From: UBA10161 sp038891035
Lineage (GTDB): Archaea > Micrarchaeota > Micrarchaeia > Anstonellales > Anstonellaceae
Direction: 5' to 3'
Assembly (NCBI GenBank): GCA_038891035.1
Contig: JAWAEW010000003.1
Location: 21,854 to 85,853 of the forward strand
Length of the DNA stretch: 64,000 nucleotides
Below, piece after piece: positions 27,358 to 35,644 of the stretch. The notes under the pieces are model-generated. The model was not told the DNA's origin, searched no databases, and saw only the letters and a list, made by a program, of their open reading frames with translations. A program made the translations under genes and the position numbers. The stretch's first letter is position 1, and every line of letters starts with the position of its first letter.

Positions 27358-27795
27358 ATGCAAAAAGGGCAGATTTCAACTGAAACTTTGGCCCTGATTG
27401 GGGTGATTTTGCTTTTGATGATACCGTTTATACTTTATGCCATAGGAAAGTCCAACACTGCAAAAGAGGATTTTGCAGTGCAAAAAGCAGAATTTGCAGC
27501 GCAGCGGCTTGCGCGCCTGGCAGATAGCATAGGCTATCTTGGAGGCTCAAGTGCAATTGTAGAGCAAATAGATGTTCCCCCCTATGTGAAATCAGTTAGA
27601 ATAGGTGGGGGCGGCCATGATATAATATTTGAAATGGATACAAGCAGTGGAAAAAAGCAAATAGTAAGAACAACGCCGTTTAATATTACTGCAGATGGCT
27701 TTGACAAAATCAAAAAGGAAGGAACTTATTATATTCAAATAAGAGCGCTTTCAAACTTCAGCGGAGGGGCTCAGATCAAGATGTCTGTGCAATGA
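27358..27795 (+). CDS. Pilin-like protein with class III signal peptide
   Basis: 145 residues starting M-Q-K-G-Q-I-S-T-E-T-L-A-L-I, the archaeal class III (type IV pilin) signal in which prepilin peptidase cuts after Lys-Gly and before Gln; the hydrophobic helix at about 10-31 follows. The remaining domain is small and beta-rich with N-glycosylation sequons (N-I-T, N-F-S). It may be a pilus or surface-filament subunit or minor pseudopilin. No pilus ATPase or prepilin peptidase is in the window. It follows the PrsW gene by 6 bases, and its end overlaps pyrC by 20 bases. Confidence 0.8.
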   Translation: MQKGQISTETLALIGVILLLMIPFILYAIGKSNTAKEDFAVQKAEFAAQRLARLADSIGYLGGSSAIVEQIDVPPYVKSVRIGGGGHDIIFEMDTSSGKKQIVRTTPFNITADGFDKIKKEGTYYIQIRALSNFSGGAQIKMSVQ

Positions 27796-29053
27796 TTAGC
27801 TCTTTTCCTTCCCCCGGTTTGGATACCACGCTTTCCCCATCATAAGCAAGCATTCCGCGAAGATAGACTGCAACGATTTTTCCATAAACTTGCTTGCCCT
27901 CAAAAGGAGTCCAGTTACACTTGGACAGCCTATTTTCTGCAGTAATCTTCCAGCTTTTTTTCATGTCCACAATTGCAAAATCTGCATCCTTGCCTTGCCG
28001 AATTTCACCTTTAAAGGCCAGTCCAAAAGCTGAGGCAGGATTTGCTGAGCACATTGTGCATATTTGAGTAAGTGAGAGCTTCCCTTTTTTGGCTGCATCC
28101 AACAGAAGAGGAAGCATGGTTCCCACTCCTGGGAATCCAGGTGCTCCATTTTCTTTATGCTCTATTAGATGAGGCGCATGGTCAGTTGCAATTATAGTGT
28201 CATTGCCAAGTGATTCCCACAACCGTGCCACCTCTTTTCTGTCTCGGAGAGGTGGATTGATTTTGCCGAGTTTCCCAAGCTTTTTCAAATCAGAAGTGGA
28301 CAAAAAAAGATGTGATGGGGTAACTTCATAGGTTGCATGTTTGTAAGTTCTGCATAATTGCAATTCTTTTGCAGTGGTCAGGTGACAGATATGTATCCTT
28401 CTGCCAATCTTTGCAGCTTCCTCCAATACAAACTTCGAAGCGATCCATGCTACTTCTTTGTCTCGGATTTCCTCATGTCTTGCGAATATAATTGAACGCT
28501 GCGAGATTCTTTCTTGGTCTTCTGCGTGTACACAGATCGGATTTTGCAGTGGAAAAGTTTTGAAATGTTCAATTGCAGCTTGCCGCGAACAGAAAAGTTC
28601 TGAGCGGGTATCTGCCAGAAAAATTTTGAGGGATGGTGCGCCACTTGAAACTGCTTCTTTTTGGTTGTGCTCAGATGCACCAAACCTAAGCAAAAAATCG
28701 CACCGGCATTTTGAGGAAGCAATTTGTCTTTTTTGCTCATAGGCAGCAATCGTAGTTGTTGGAGGATTTCTATAATTGGGCATATCCATAATAGAAGTGA
28801 CGCCCCCTGCAAGTGCAGAAGCACTACCTGTTGAAAAGTCTTCTTTGGAGGTATCTTCTGGGTCTCGGAAGTGCACGTGTGCATCAATTGCGCCTGGCAG
28901 CACCACCAGACCAGAAGCATCGAATATCTCATCTGCCATACGCCGGCTCAGCCCCTTTCCAACTTTTGAAATTTTACCGTCATCGTCAACCAGTATATCT
29001 GCGGCATTTAGACCGTCTTTCATTACAACCGTGCCATTTTTTACAAGAAGCAA
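27776..29053 (-). CDS. pyrC: Dihydroorotase
   Basis: Zinc amidohydrolase closing carbamoyl aspartate to dihydroorotate. Metal ligands are visible: D-A-H-V-H-F-R-D-P early, the lysine segment S-L-K-I-F-L-A, H-A-E-D, H-I-C-H-L-T-T, and A-T-D-H-A-P-H. The frame extends upstream to a TTG at 29113 that overlaps pyrK, but TTG 29053 preceded by GGTGAGA, just after the pyrK stop, gives the normal start L-L-V-K-N-G and 425 residues. Last gene of the pyrD-pyrK-pyrC set; its 3' end overlaps the convergent pilin-like gene. Confidence 0.93.
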   Translation of the reverse strand: MLLVKNGTVVMKDGLNAADILVDDDGKISKVGKGLSRRMADEIFDASGLVVLPGAIDAHVHFRDPEDTSKEDFSTGSASALAGGVTSIMDMPNYRNPPTTTIAAYEQKRQIASSKCRCDFLLRFGASEHNQKEAVSSGAPSLKIFLADTRSELFCSRQAAIEHFKTFPLQNPICVHAEDQERISQRSIIFARHEEIRDKEVAWIASKFVLEEAAKIGRRIHICHLTTAKELQLCRTYKHATYEVTPSHLFLSTSDLKKLGKLGKINPPLRDRKEVARLWESLGNDTIIATDHAPHLIEHKENGAPGFPGVGTMLPLLLDAAKKGKLSLTQICTMCSANPASAFGLAFKGEIRQGKDADFAIVDMKKSWKITAENRLSKCNWTPFEGKQVYGKIVAVYLRGMLAYDGESVVSKPGEGKELIIAQTS

Positions 29054-29066
29054 GGTCTCACCGTTT

Positions 29067-29831
29067 TTAAAGCGGAACTTTTTTGCCGCTTTTGTCTCTC
29101 CAGAATTTCCCAAAATCAGGATTGGACTTTAACTCAGAAAACCAAAACATGGGTCCATCAAAGCAAACGATTTTATCTCCACAGCAGCAATGCCCACAGA
29201 TTCCTATGCCACATTTCATATATCTTTCAAGCAAAAGCTGCGCAGGCATGCCTAATTTTTCGGACTGGAGTGCGACTGCTTCCATCATTTTTTCAGGGCC
29301 ACAGGTATAGACAACATCAAACGAGGAAAACCTAAGAGCTTCTTTTATCCCCTCCAAAACATTGCCCTTGATTCCTGCAGAACCGTCATCAGTTGTAAAA
29401 ATGGTCCTACAAGATGCCGGCTTGAGAAGAAGTGCTTTTGACCTTGCTCCGCACACTGCTACTGCTCGAATTTTCTTCTTTTTTGCCTCTTTTGCAAGAA
29501 AGCGGAGAGGTGCAAACCCGTATCCTCCGCCAACAAGCAAAATTTTTTTGCCTTGCAGCTCAAAGCCTCTTCCATAAGGACCACGTATCCACAGATAGTC
29601 TCCTGGCGTTAGGCTACAGAGTGCTTTGCTGAAAGGACCGCGCATACCTACAGTAATTTGCACTGGTCTGCAGCCCGCAAGGCTATATGGCTTTTCATCT
29701 TCTGCAGAAGGAAGCCAGACCATAATAAATTGGCCTGGCACCGCATCGGGGAAAGAAATATCTAAGGTCAAAGTTACTACGTTTTCATTTTCTTTTTCTA
29801 CTTTCACAATCTTTGCTCTTTTTGGAAGCAT
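29067..29831 (-). CDS. pyrK: Dihydroorotate dehydrogenase electron-transfer subunit
   Basis: FAD and [2Fe-2S] subunit passing electrons from the PyrD flavin to NAD+. An FAD-binding beta-barrel with K-P-Y-S-L-A (usual R-x-Y-S) is followed by the NAD-binding domain (L-L-V-G-G-G-Y-G-F-A-P-L) and the C-terminal iron-sulfur cluster segment C-G-I-G-I-C-G-H-C ending with a fourth Cys in I-V-C-F-D-G-P-M-F. ATG 29831 with GAGTGATT upstream gives 254 residues; a TTG further upstream overlaps pyrD. Starts 5 bases after pyrD ends. Confidence 0.93.
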   Translation of the reverse strand: MLPKRAKIVKVEKENENVVTLTLDISFPDAVPGQFIMVWLPSAEDEKPYSLAGCRPVQITVGMRGPFSKALCSLTPGDYLWIRGPYGRGFELQGKKILLVGGGYGFAPLRFLAKEAKKKKIRAVAVCGARSKALLLKPASCRTIFTTDDGSAGIKGNVLEGIKEALRFSSFDVVYTCGPEKMMEAVALQSEKLGMPAQLLLERYMKCGIGICGHCCCGDKIVCFDGPMFWFSELKSNPDFGKFWRDKSGKKVPL

Positions 29832-29835
29832 AAAA

Positions 29836-30738
29836 TCACTCAAGCAAAGTAAGTTCTGAAATTTTTTGGTAGCCATTTTCTTTCATAAAGTTCTTCATTT
29901 CTTTGGCAATTTCCATAAACGCATTTTTTCTGAGAACTACACCTGTGCCTACGCCTACTGCAGTAGCCCCTGCCATAATCATCTCTATTGCATCTAACCC
30001 GCAAGAAACTCCTCCTGTACCTATTATCGGCACGCTTGGTCCCACTGTTTTCCGTATGTTGTATACTGCCTTGAGTGCAATTGGTTTTATTGCAGGTCCA
30101 GATACGCCACCAAACCTATTGTGTAGTACTGCTTTGCGAGCATATGCATCAATATACATTCCACCTACCGTGTTTATCGCAGTGATGCACTTTGCACCAG
30201 CTCTAATGCACTCGGAAGCAATTTCTCCTATATTTGGCACATCTGCAGAAAGCTTGATTGAAAACGGAAGATTTGTTGCTTTGCGAACTGCTTTAGTAAC
30301 AAGGACTGCGTCTTGGGCACAGCTTGAAAACATCTTTCCTCCACCTTCAATGTTTGGGCAGGACGCATCCACCTCTATCATCGCTGGATTTGCTTTTGAT
30401 ATCTCTTTTGCAACTTCTGCAAACTCATCAACAGAAAATCCAACTATGCTTGCAATAACAGGCACGCCTGCTCTCTTTACTGCAAGCCGAATCTCGTTGA
30501 TCTCCTCTTCCACACCTGGGTTAGAAAGCCCTATCGCATTAAGCCAAACACCATTGCTGCAGACAACTGTAGGGTTTGCGTGACCTTCGCGAGCCGAAAG
30601 AGAACATGATTTGGAGGTGACCGCCCCAGCGCCTTCCTTTGCAGCTCGGATAAGAAGATCTGCACTGTTTCCCCTTACTCCTGAAGCCAATATAAGTGGG
30701 TTTTTCAAGCGCATCCCGCAAAAAGAAACTTCTAGCAT
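29836..30738 (-). CDS. pyrD: Dihydroorotate dehydrogenase, class 1B catalytic subunit
   Basis: FMN enzyme oxidising dihydroorotate to orotate. The TIM barrel begins L-E-V-S-F-C-G-M-R-L-K-N-P-L-I-L-A-S-G, with the substrate loop S-C-P-N carrying the likely catalytic Cys of class 1 enzymes, and the FMN-phosphate segments G-G-V-S-G-P-A-I-K-P and I-G-T-G-G-V. Presence of pyrK next door fits class 1B (NAD-dependent). ATG 30738 is preceded by GGGAGGT, a strong ribosome site; the frame is open upstream into the CBS gene but that part is not coding. 300 residues. Confidence 0.94.
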   Translation of the reverse strand: MLEVSFCGMRLKNPLILASGVRGNSADLLIRAAKEGAGAVTSKSCSLSAREGHANPTVVCSNGVWLNAIGLSNPGVEEEINEIRLAVKRAGVPVIASIVGFSVDEFAEVAKEISKANPAMIEVDASCPNIEGGGKMFSSCAQDAVLVTKAVRKATNLPFSIKLSADVPNIGEIASECIRAGAKCITAINTVGGMYIDAYARKAVLHNRFGGVSGPAIKPIALKAVYNIRKTVGPSVPIIGTGGVSCGLDAIEMIMAGATAVGVGTGVVLRKNAFMEIAKEMKNFMKENGYQKISELTLLE

Positions 30739-30772
30739 AGACCTCCCAACGGCAAAATATCGTTGGCAATAA

Positions 30773-31858
30773 TTATAAAGGCTGAAGCGCTTCTTTTCTT
30801 CTCCCGATTTTCTTATCCTTTTCTTTGACAACCAACAAATTAAGTTCATCAATGACCTTCTCAAGCGCAAGCTCTATGCGAAAATCAGATGCCGAAGTAT
30901 TAAACGACTTCTTTGGGGTTTGAAGCTTTGCCCGAACCAAAAAACCTGAGCCTTCCTGCTTTACATGGAAAGCAAGCGAAGTAATTGGGATGCTTTTTTC
31001 TAATTTTTTGATTAGGCGCTCGCCTTGGCTTACGAACAAATCCTGAGCATCCTTGTGCGAAAAAGGCAGGCCGGAAACAAACACCTTGGAAGCCTCCTGG
31101 GATTCCAGAACTGAATGCAAGATGTCTTTGGCTGTGATGATTCCGCGCGGATATCCTCCTTCGGAAACCACCAATGCTGCCACGTGCTTGTCCAGCATCT
31201 GCTTCACTGCAGCTGCAAGGGTAGCGGATTCGGAGATAGTTTCAACCTCTGTTTTCATATAAGAGGACACGGGCATGTCTTCCAAGCTTTCTTTTTTTCC
31301 GCTCAAGTAGAACTGATCTGCTTGCTTTGGCTTTGCCATGGGGACTGCAAGGTCAAAAACAGAGAGAATTCCCGCCACCTTGCCTTCCTTGGTGATTACC
31401 AGGCGGCGGATGTTGTGCTTGCGAAGCTCGCTTCGTGCCTGGCCAATTGTAGAGCTTATATCAATTGTTGCAACAGGAAAAGTCATTACGTCCTTCACTC
31501 TCTTTTGAGAAAGCACCTTTTCGGACAATAGCTCAGAGAGGATAGTTCTGCGCGTTACTGCCCCCTCTATTTTGTTTCCGCTAATTACTGGGATTGCCTT
31601 GAACCTTCCTGCAAAAAATGCTCTGCATGCATCTATAAGTGTAGATTTCGGAGAAAGGACAGGTGTTTTTTCAGCAAGCTTTTCGCATTTTTCTTTTGAA
31701 AAGTCGATTGAATGATGCCTGATAGTGCGCTCATCGATCATTCCAAGATATTTTTTGTTTTTTATAATAACTACTGGTAGCCCAGTTTTTGAGATTTCGG
31801 TTATTGCCTTTGAAGCAGGCTCAGAAGCATCAAGTATGCTTATATTTTCCATCTTCAT
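30773..31858 (-). CDS. CBS-domain protein with C-terminal ribosome-hibernation-like domain
   Basis: About 361 residues. Two tandem CBS pairs (four CBS units) occupy roughly residues 10-250, each with a V-x-D/E-x-x-T/D-type end and G-x-x-T/S-x-x-D/R motif (for example G-A-V-T-R-R-T-I, G-I-L-S-V-F-D, G-I-I-T-A-K-D). The last 100 residues (from F-V-S-G-L-P-F-S) with I-K-K-L-E-K, V-K-Q-E-G-S-G and R-A-K-L-Q-T-P followed by A-L-E-K-V-I-D-E-L-N resemble the HPF/RaiA (S30AE) fold; this is my inference. CBS pairs usually sense adenine nucleotides. Candidate starts are ATG 31864, 31858 and 31852 just after AGGTGAT. It heads the pyrD-pyrK-pyrC operon, 34 bases ahead of pyrD. Confidence 0.78.
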   Translation of the reverse strand: MKMENISILDASEPASKAITEISKTGLPVVIIKNKKYLGMIDERTIRHHSIDFSKEKCEKLAEKTPVLSPKSTLIDACRAFFAGRFKAIPVISGNKIEGAVTRRTILSELLSEKVLSQKRVKDVMTFPVATIDISSTIGQARSELRKHNIRRLVITKEGKVAGILSVFDLAVPMAKPKQADQFYLSGKKESLEDMPVSSYMKTEVETISESATLAAAVKQMLDKHVAALVVSEGGYPRGIITAKDILHSVLESQEASKVFVSGLPFSHKDAQDLFVSQGERLIKKLEKSIPITSLAFHVKQEGSGFLVRAKLQTPKKSFNTSASDFRIELALEKVIDELNLLVVKEKDKKIGRRKEALQPL

Positions 31859-31911
31859 CAGCATCACCTGCAACTTAGCTTCCAAACCTAAGCAATAAAA
31901 TTGTTACTTAC

Positions 31912-33072
31912 TCAGTTGAACCCCTTCATCATTTCCTGTATCCTGTTCAAATAATCTTGGTAGCCCACCCAACGACTGTCCATAAAGTTGTACAAATCTG
32001 CATCAGAGATTACCATGATAATATTATATGCCGAATTGCAGTTTTCTTGCGTGCAAAGCTCAAAAGGGATGGGAGAAGAAGGATCTCCAATGGTTCCAAG
32101 ATAACCTCCCTTTTGGGGCTCGAAGACTTTTGCCCTATTCAGATTGAAGATGGCGCTGCTTGAAGTTGCTTCTTTTTCAGATAATGCAACTGCGCAATGT
32201 CCAACATATTTAGTTTGGGGGTAGCAAACTATATGTGGATAAAGCTGTCCAAGCTTTCCAGCCTTCATTTTGCGAGCATTTGGCACATACCAGTAAGATG
32301 ATTGTGGGTTTTGCTGAAGGTAGCTTTCTTTTGGATAGATATAGAAAATACCGCTTTCTGCAGGCTGATACGTTACTACCTCTACATCTGGCCTTTGACT
32401 TTTAATGGAGTTAAGTGCGGCCTTAAAAACAAGGGAATAGTCTTCGCAATCTCCCCATCCTGTATCTATTGTTTGTTTGACACTTTGAAGGAAATCTACC
32501 TTGCCTGTCGATTCCACATCGTTGCGATAGTGAAGTGCAAATGCTGAGTTTTCCATGAGATAGCTCATGCATCCCAAATTAAGCTCATTGTTGTCCACGC
32601 AGTCATTAAGCACTCTTTCAATATACTTGTCAGCTTTCCAGTCGTAATTTTTTGGAAAGACGGAATTATCTCGAAACCACTGTATCGAATCTGCAATTCT
32701 CTTCTCCAGTTCTTGAAACTCGTGGAGAAGCTGCCTCGCTTTTTCTTTTTGGCTCTCAGATATCCTTTTTTGGGCTTCAAGTTCCTCCTGAAGCGCTAAA
32801 AGCTCTTGTTGCTTTTGGGTGAGATTGGAGCGCAGCTGAGCAATAGTAAAATTTGCCTCATAAAGTTGCTGTTCTTTTGAAGCAAGTTCATGTTGTGCAG
32901 CTTCAAATTTTGAATTGAGCTGGGTGTGGTTGGCTCTAAGCTCCCTTATCTCAGAAAGCGCATGCTCATATTTGCCAGAAAGGTCAGAAAGCTTGCCTGA
33001 AAAATCAAGATAAACCCAGGCTAGCGCCAAAAAAAGCAAAAACGACAGCGCATATGGAATTTTTACAAGCAC
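31912..33072 (-). CDS. Membrane-anchored coiled-coil transglutaminase-like protein
   Basis: 386 residues from a GTG start. A signal anchor (about 5-24) is followed by a long coiled coil (about 28-130, heptads of L/A with E/Q/K) and a papain-like transglutaminase-type domain with the catalytic-Cys segment T-G-W-G-D-C-E-D-Y at about 204-212; a His follows in G-H-C-A-V and an Asp beyond. Such domains act as cysteine proteases or crosslinking enzymes on surface proteins; activity here is inferred. Several further Cys (C158, C168, others) could form disulfides outside the cell. Confidence 0.75.
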   Translation of the reverse strand: MLVKIPYALSFLLFLALAWVYLDFSGKLSDLSGKYEHALSEIRELRANHTQLNSKFEAAQHELASKEQQLYEANFTIAQLRSNLTQKQQELLALQEELEAQKRISESQKEKARQLLHEFQELEKRIADSIQWFRDNSVFPKNYDWKADKYIERVLNDCVDNNELNLGCMSYLMENSAFALHYRNDVESTGKVDFLQSVKQTIDTGWGDCEDYSLVFKAALNSIKSQRPDVEVVTYQPAESGIFYIYPKESYLQQNPQSSYWYVPNARKMKAGKLGQLYPHIVCYPQTKYVGHCAVALSEKEATSSSAIFNLNRAKVFEPQKGGYLGTIGDPSSPIPFELCTQENCNSAYNIIMVISDADLYNFMDSRWVGYQDYLNRIQEMMKGFN

Positions 33073-33091
33073 AGCACAATTATTCTGCGAG

Positions 33092-33101
33092 ACTTTAAAA
33101 G
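33092..33101 (+). promoter_or_regulatory. TATA box for the metallo-beta-lactamase-fold gene
   Basis: ACTTTAAAAG is centred 27 bases before ATG 33124, indicating a leaderless transcript. Confidence 0.5.
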
Positions 33102-33123
33102 AGTTATTTGGAAGAACACAAGT

Positions 33124-33897
33124 ATGCAGAAATTGAAGCTTCGCTTTTTTGGAACCAATGGCTGGTATAGCACAAAAACAGGAAGCACTGTTTGCGCTGC
33201 TTTAGATTACGGGGAAGGACTGATTGTGCTTGACGCAGGGGAAGGGCTGTATAAATTGGCAGAGGAAAAAATCCGTGCAAAAAAAGTGGACTTGTTTTTG
33301 TCGCATTTCCATTTGGACCACATTTTCGGCTTGCATCTGCTTCCACGTCTTGTCTGGGCAAAGAAAATTGATATATTTGGACAGCCTGGGACCAAGAAAG
33401 TGCTTGAAGGGATTATAAACCATCCTTTTACTGCTTCAATTTCAGAGCTTAAAAGCATAGGGCTTCAAATTAGAATTCATGAACTTTCTGAGGGAAAGCA
33501 TAAGAATGCTGGACGTAGTTATTTTATGGAAACCGCCCCACTAAAGCATGCTGACACAGCTTTTGGCTTCAGATTCGAATTTGGAGGGAAAATAGTTTCA
33601 TATTGCCTGGATACAGGTCCTTGCAAAAACCTTGTTCTACTTGGAAGGGAAGCAGATGTCCTGATAACAGAGTGTGGGATGCTACCTCGAGAAAAAAGCA
33701 ATGCTTCATGGCCTCACTTGTCACCTGAAGCAGCGGCCCGCGCAGCAAAAAAAGCAAGATGCAAAAACCTGATTTTGACCCATTTTGCTGCACACCTTTA
33801 CAAAGATCCTACAAGCCGAAAAGCAGCACAAAATAGCGCAAGGAGGATATTTCCAAGAACCTTTGCGGCATACGATGGAATGGAATTTGAAGTATGA
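33124..33897 (+). CDS. Metallo-beta-lactamase-fold hydrolase, RNase Z-like
   Basis: 257 residues with the zinc motif H-F-H-L-D-H at 61-66, D-A-G-E near 37-40, a Y-C-L-D-T-G-P segment providing the bridging Asp, and H-F-A near the end (L-T-H-F-A-A-H). The layout matches RNase Z/arylsulfatase-like members, which process tRNA 3' ends or hydrolyse phosphodiesters; the long exosite arm of true RNase Z is not obvious, so the substrate is open. Its stop abuts the convergent sua5 stop with no gap. Confidence 0.78.
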   Translation: MQKLKLRFFGTNGWYSTKTGSTVCAALDYGEGLIVLDAGEGLYKLAEEKIRAKKVDLFLSHFHLDHIFGLHLLPRLVWAKKIDIFGQPGTKKVLEGIINHPFTASISELKSIGLQIRIHELSEGKHKNAGRSYFMETAPLKHADTAFGFRFEFGGKIVSYCLDTGPCKNLVLLGREADVLITECGMLPREKSNASWPHLSPEAAARAAKKARCKNLILTHFAAHLYKDPTSRKAAQNSARRIFPRTFAAYDGMEFEV

Positions 33898-34929
33898 TTA
33901 AACTTGGATTACCTTGGAAGCTGCCTTTTTCAAGCGGTTCAGCACAGCAAAACCCAATCCTTGTGCGCCTGTGCCTTCTGCTAAGATAACGTCTACATCA
34001 AGCTTGTCAAATTTGCGAAGCATGCTGAATAGGTTTTTAGCAATTTCCTTATTTGTCCTGCCTGCAAAAAGAACAACTGCCCCGTTCAACGCAAACCTTT
34101 GACGGACTACAAGAACGCCCACTTTCTTTTTTGCAAATTTGCTGGCAAGCTGAATTATTTTTTTCCTTGCCTCCGAGCGCTTTTTTCCTAAAACCAAAAT
34201 AAGCTTGGCTTTTGGAGCATAGTGCTTGTACGCAGTGCCTGGGGATTTTGCCTTTAGGCTATCTGCTAATTTGTCTTTCCCCAACACTTGAATCTTGCCA
34301 ATTGCTTTTCTGAGAGACTCGAAAGAGATACCACCAGGACGAAGAAGGGCCGGCGGATCAACTGTAACATCCACTACGCTTGACTCTACCCCAATCTTGG
34401 TTGTGCCTGCATCTATTATTGCATCTATTTTTCCACCCAAGTCTGAAAGTACATGCTCAGCACTTGTAGGGCTCGGCCTGCCAAATAGGTTTGCAGAAGG
34501 GGCTGCAATTGGGGTTTTTGAAAGCTTGATAAGAAGCTGAGCAACTGCGTGGTCAGGCATCCTTATTGCTACCGTTTCCAGGCCTGCAGTTGTAATGTAC
34601 GGGACGGTTTGGCTTTTTTGCATGATCAACGTAAGAGGCCCTGGCCAAAATTTTGCAATAAGTTTTTTGGCAGAAGAAGGAATTCTCTTTACAAGAACTT
34701 GAAGATCGCTTTTGCGTGCTATATGAACAATCAGTGGATCATCTTTCGGCCTTCTTTTTGCCTGAAAGATTTTTTTTACCGCAGAAGGGTTGAGCGCATC
34801 TGCGCCAAGGCCATAAACTGTTTCAGTTGGGAACGCCACTAGGCCGCCTTTCCTTATGATGGCTGCTGCTTGTTTCATCAGAGCAGTATTTGGCTTTCTT
34901 TTTGAAACTTTGAAAACTTGTGTCTTCAT
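33898..34929 (-). CDS. sua5: L-threonylcarbamoyladenylate synthase (Sua5 type)
   Basis: Makes threonylcarbamoyl-AMP for the t6A37 modification of ANN-decoding tRNAs. The YrdC domain fills the first 200 residues (G-G-L-V-A-F-P-T-E-T-V-Y-G-L-G, K-R-R-P-K-D-D-P-L-I-V-H, P-S-A-N with S-G-type loop), and a C-terminal Sua5 domain starts after S-P-G-T-A-Y-K-H-Y-A-P. Two-domain length of 343 is typical of archaeal Sua5. ATG 34929 lies 28 bases from a TATA element, so the transcript is probably leaderless. Confidence 0.93.
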   Translation of the reverse strand: MKTQVFKVSKRKPNTALMKQAAAIIRKGGLVAFPTETVYGLGADALNPSAVKKIFQAKRRPKDDPLIVHIARKSDLQVLVKRIPSSAKKLIAKFWPGPLTLIMQKSQTVPYITTAGLETVAIRMPDHAVAQLLIKLSKTPIAAPSANLFGRPSPTSAEHVLSDLGGKIDAIIDAGTTKIGVESSVVDVTVDPPALLRPGGISFESLRKAIGKIQVLGKDKLADSLKAKSPGTAYKHYAPKAKLILVLGKKRSEARKKIIQLASKFAKKKVGVLVVRQRFALNGAVVLFAGRTNKEIAKNLFSMLRKFDKLDVDVILAEGTGAQGLGFAVLNRLKKAASKVIQV

Positions 34930-34952
34930 GCAAAACAAAGGTATTGAGACAA

Positions 34953-34962
34953 ATTTATATGC
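34953..34962 (-). promoter_or_regulatory. TATA box for sua5
   Basis: Read on the minus strand the sequence is GCATATAAAT, centred 28 bases before ATG 34929. Confidence 0.55.
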
Positions 34963-34976
34963 TATGTGGCTTGTGC

Positions 34977-35036
34977 TCAGAAGCTACTCCGCATGGTCAT
35001 TGCACAGAGGCTAACCAACTGGAGCGGTGTCATCAT
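34977..35036 (-). ncRNA. Candidate C/D-box sRNA
   Basis: On the minus strand a C box ATGATGA (35036-35030) and a D box CTGA (34980-34977) frame about 60 nt; a weak internal C'-like AATGA with a preceding CTGT could be C'/D'. The last guide would be the bases before CTGA (GCGGAGTAGCTT). An ATTTAAATTT element at 35058-35067 lies about 26 bases upstream of the C box. The inner boxes are poor and the first guide region is longer than usual, so this is weaker than the sRNA at 36496. Confidence 0.35.
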
Positions 35037-35079
35037 TGCAGGATGATTAGGTTGCCTAAATTTAAATAAATGAGCAAAG

Positions 35080-35634
35080 CTATTGTTTCCATTTTATTGA
35101 GCAACCCTGTGAAAAAAGAAAATCTGGAGTTGGGCGCTTTCCTGCAAGAACCGCATCTATCGCTCTTTCCATCTCAAACTTTTTAGGCTGCATGCCAGGT
35201 GATAATGCATCATCTAGCCTGCCGTGATAGGCAAGCTTCATGTTGCTATCGAAAAGGAATGGGTCAGGTGTGCACACTGCACCATAAGCTTTTGCTACTT
35301 CTTGGGTTTCATCATAAAGATAATCAAATTTGAAGTTTTGCTCTTTTGCAACTTTTTTCATATTTTCAAAGGAATCTTCCGGGTACTGCGAGGCGTCGTT
35401 TGGGTTTATGCCCACCATCCTCAGCCCAAGCTGGTAGTATTTGTCATAGATTTGGTTGAGCCTTGGAAATTTTGCCTTCACATAAGGGCAGTGGTTGCAC
35501 ATGAAGACAACCAAAAATGCCTTTGCGCCTGCATAATCGGAAAGCGAGTGGATTTTCCCATCTACGCCAAGCAGGCTGAAAAATGGCGCGGCATCGCCTG
35601 TTTTTAGTTTTTGTTCGGACTGCAAAAGAACCAT
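35080..35634 (-). CDS. Thioredoxin-fold redoxin (AhpC/TSA-like)
   Basis: 184 residues with a thioredoxin/peroxiredoxin fold: G-D-A-A-P-F-F-S-L near the N-terminus, the active site F-M-C-N-H-C-P-Y with Cys46 and Cys49, the cis-Pro region T-P-D-P-F-L-F, and a C-terminal G-C-S-I-K-W-K that is characteristic of this redoxin subgroup. It has no signal peptide, so it would reduce cytoplasmic thiols or peroxides. It starts 10 bases after the SerK-fold gene ends and is probably cotranscribed with it. Confidence 0.85.
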   Translation of the reverse strand: MVLLQSEQKLKTGDAAPFFSLLGVDGKIHSLSDYAGAKAFLVVFMCNHCPYVKAKFPRLNQIYDKYYQLGLRMVGINPNDASQYPEDSFENMKKVAKEQNFKFDYLYDETQEVAKAYGAVCTPDPFLFDSNMKLAYHGRLDDALSPGMQPKKFEMERAIDAVLAGKRPTPDFLFSQGCSIKWKQ

Positions 35635-35644
35635 TGCATCACCA

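Noticed and set aside
30738..30870. Extended pyrD N-terminus overlapping the CBS gene
   Set aside because: A strong GGGAGGT site precedes ATG 30738, and the extra residues lack similarity to the family.
35001..35030. Minus-strand AGTTGGTTAG resembling a tRNA D-loop
   Set aside because: Surrounding bases do not form D, anticodon or T stems and no TTC-type T loop follows.
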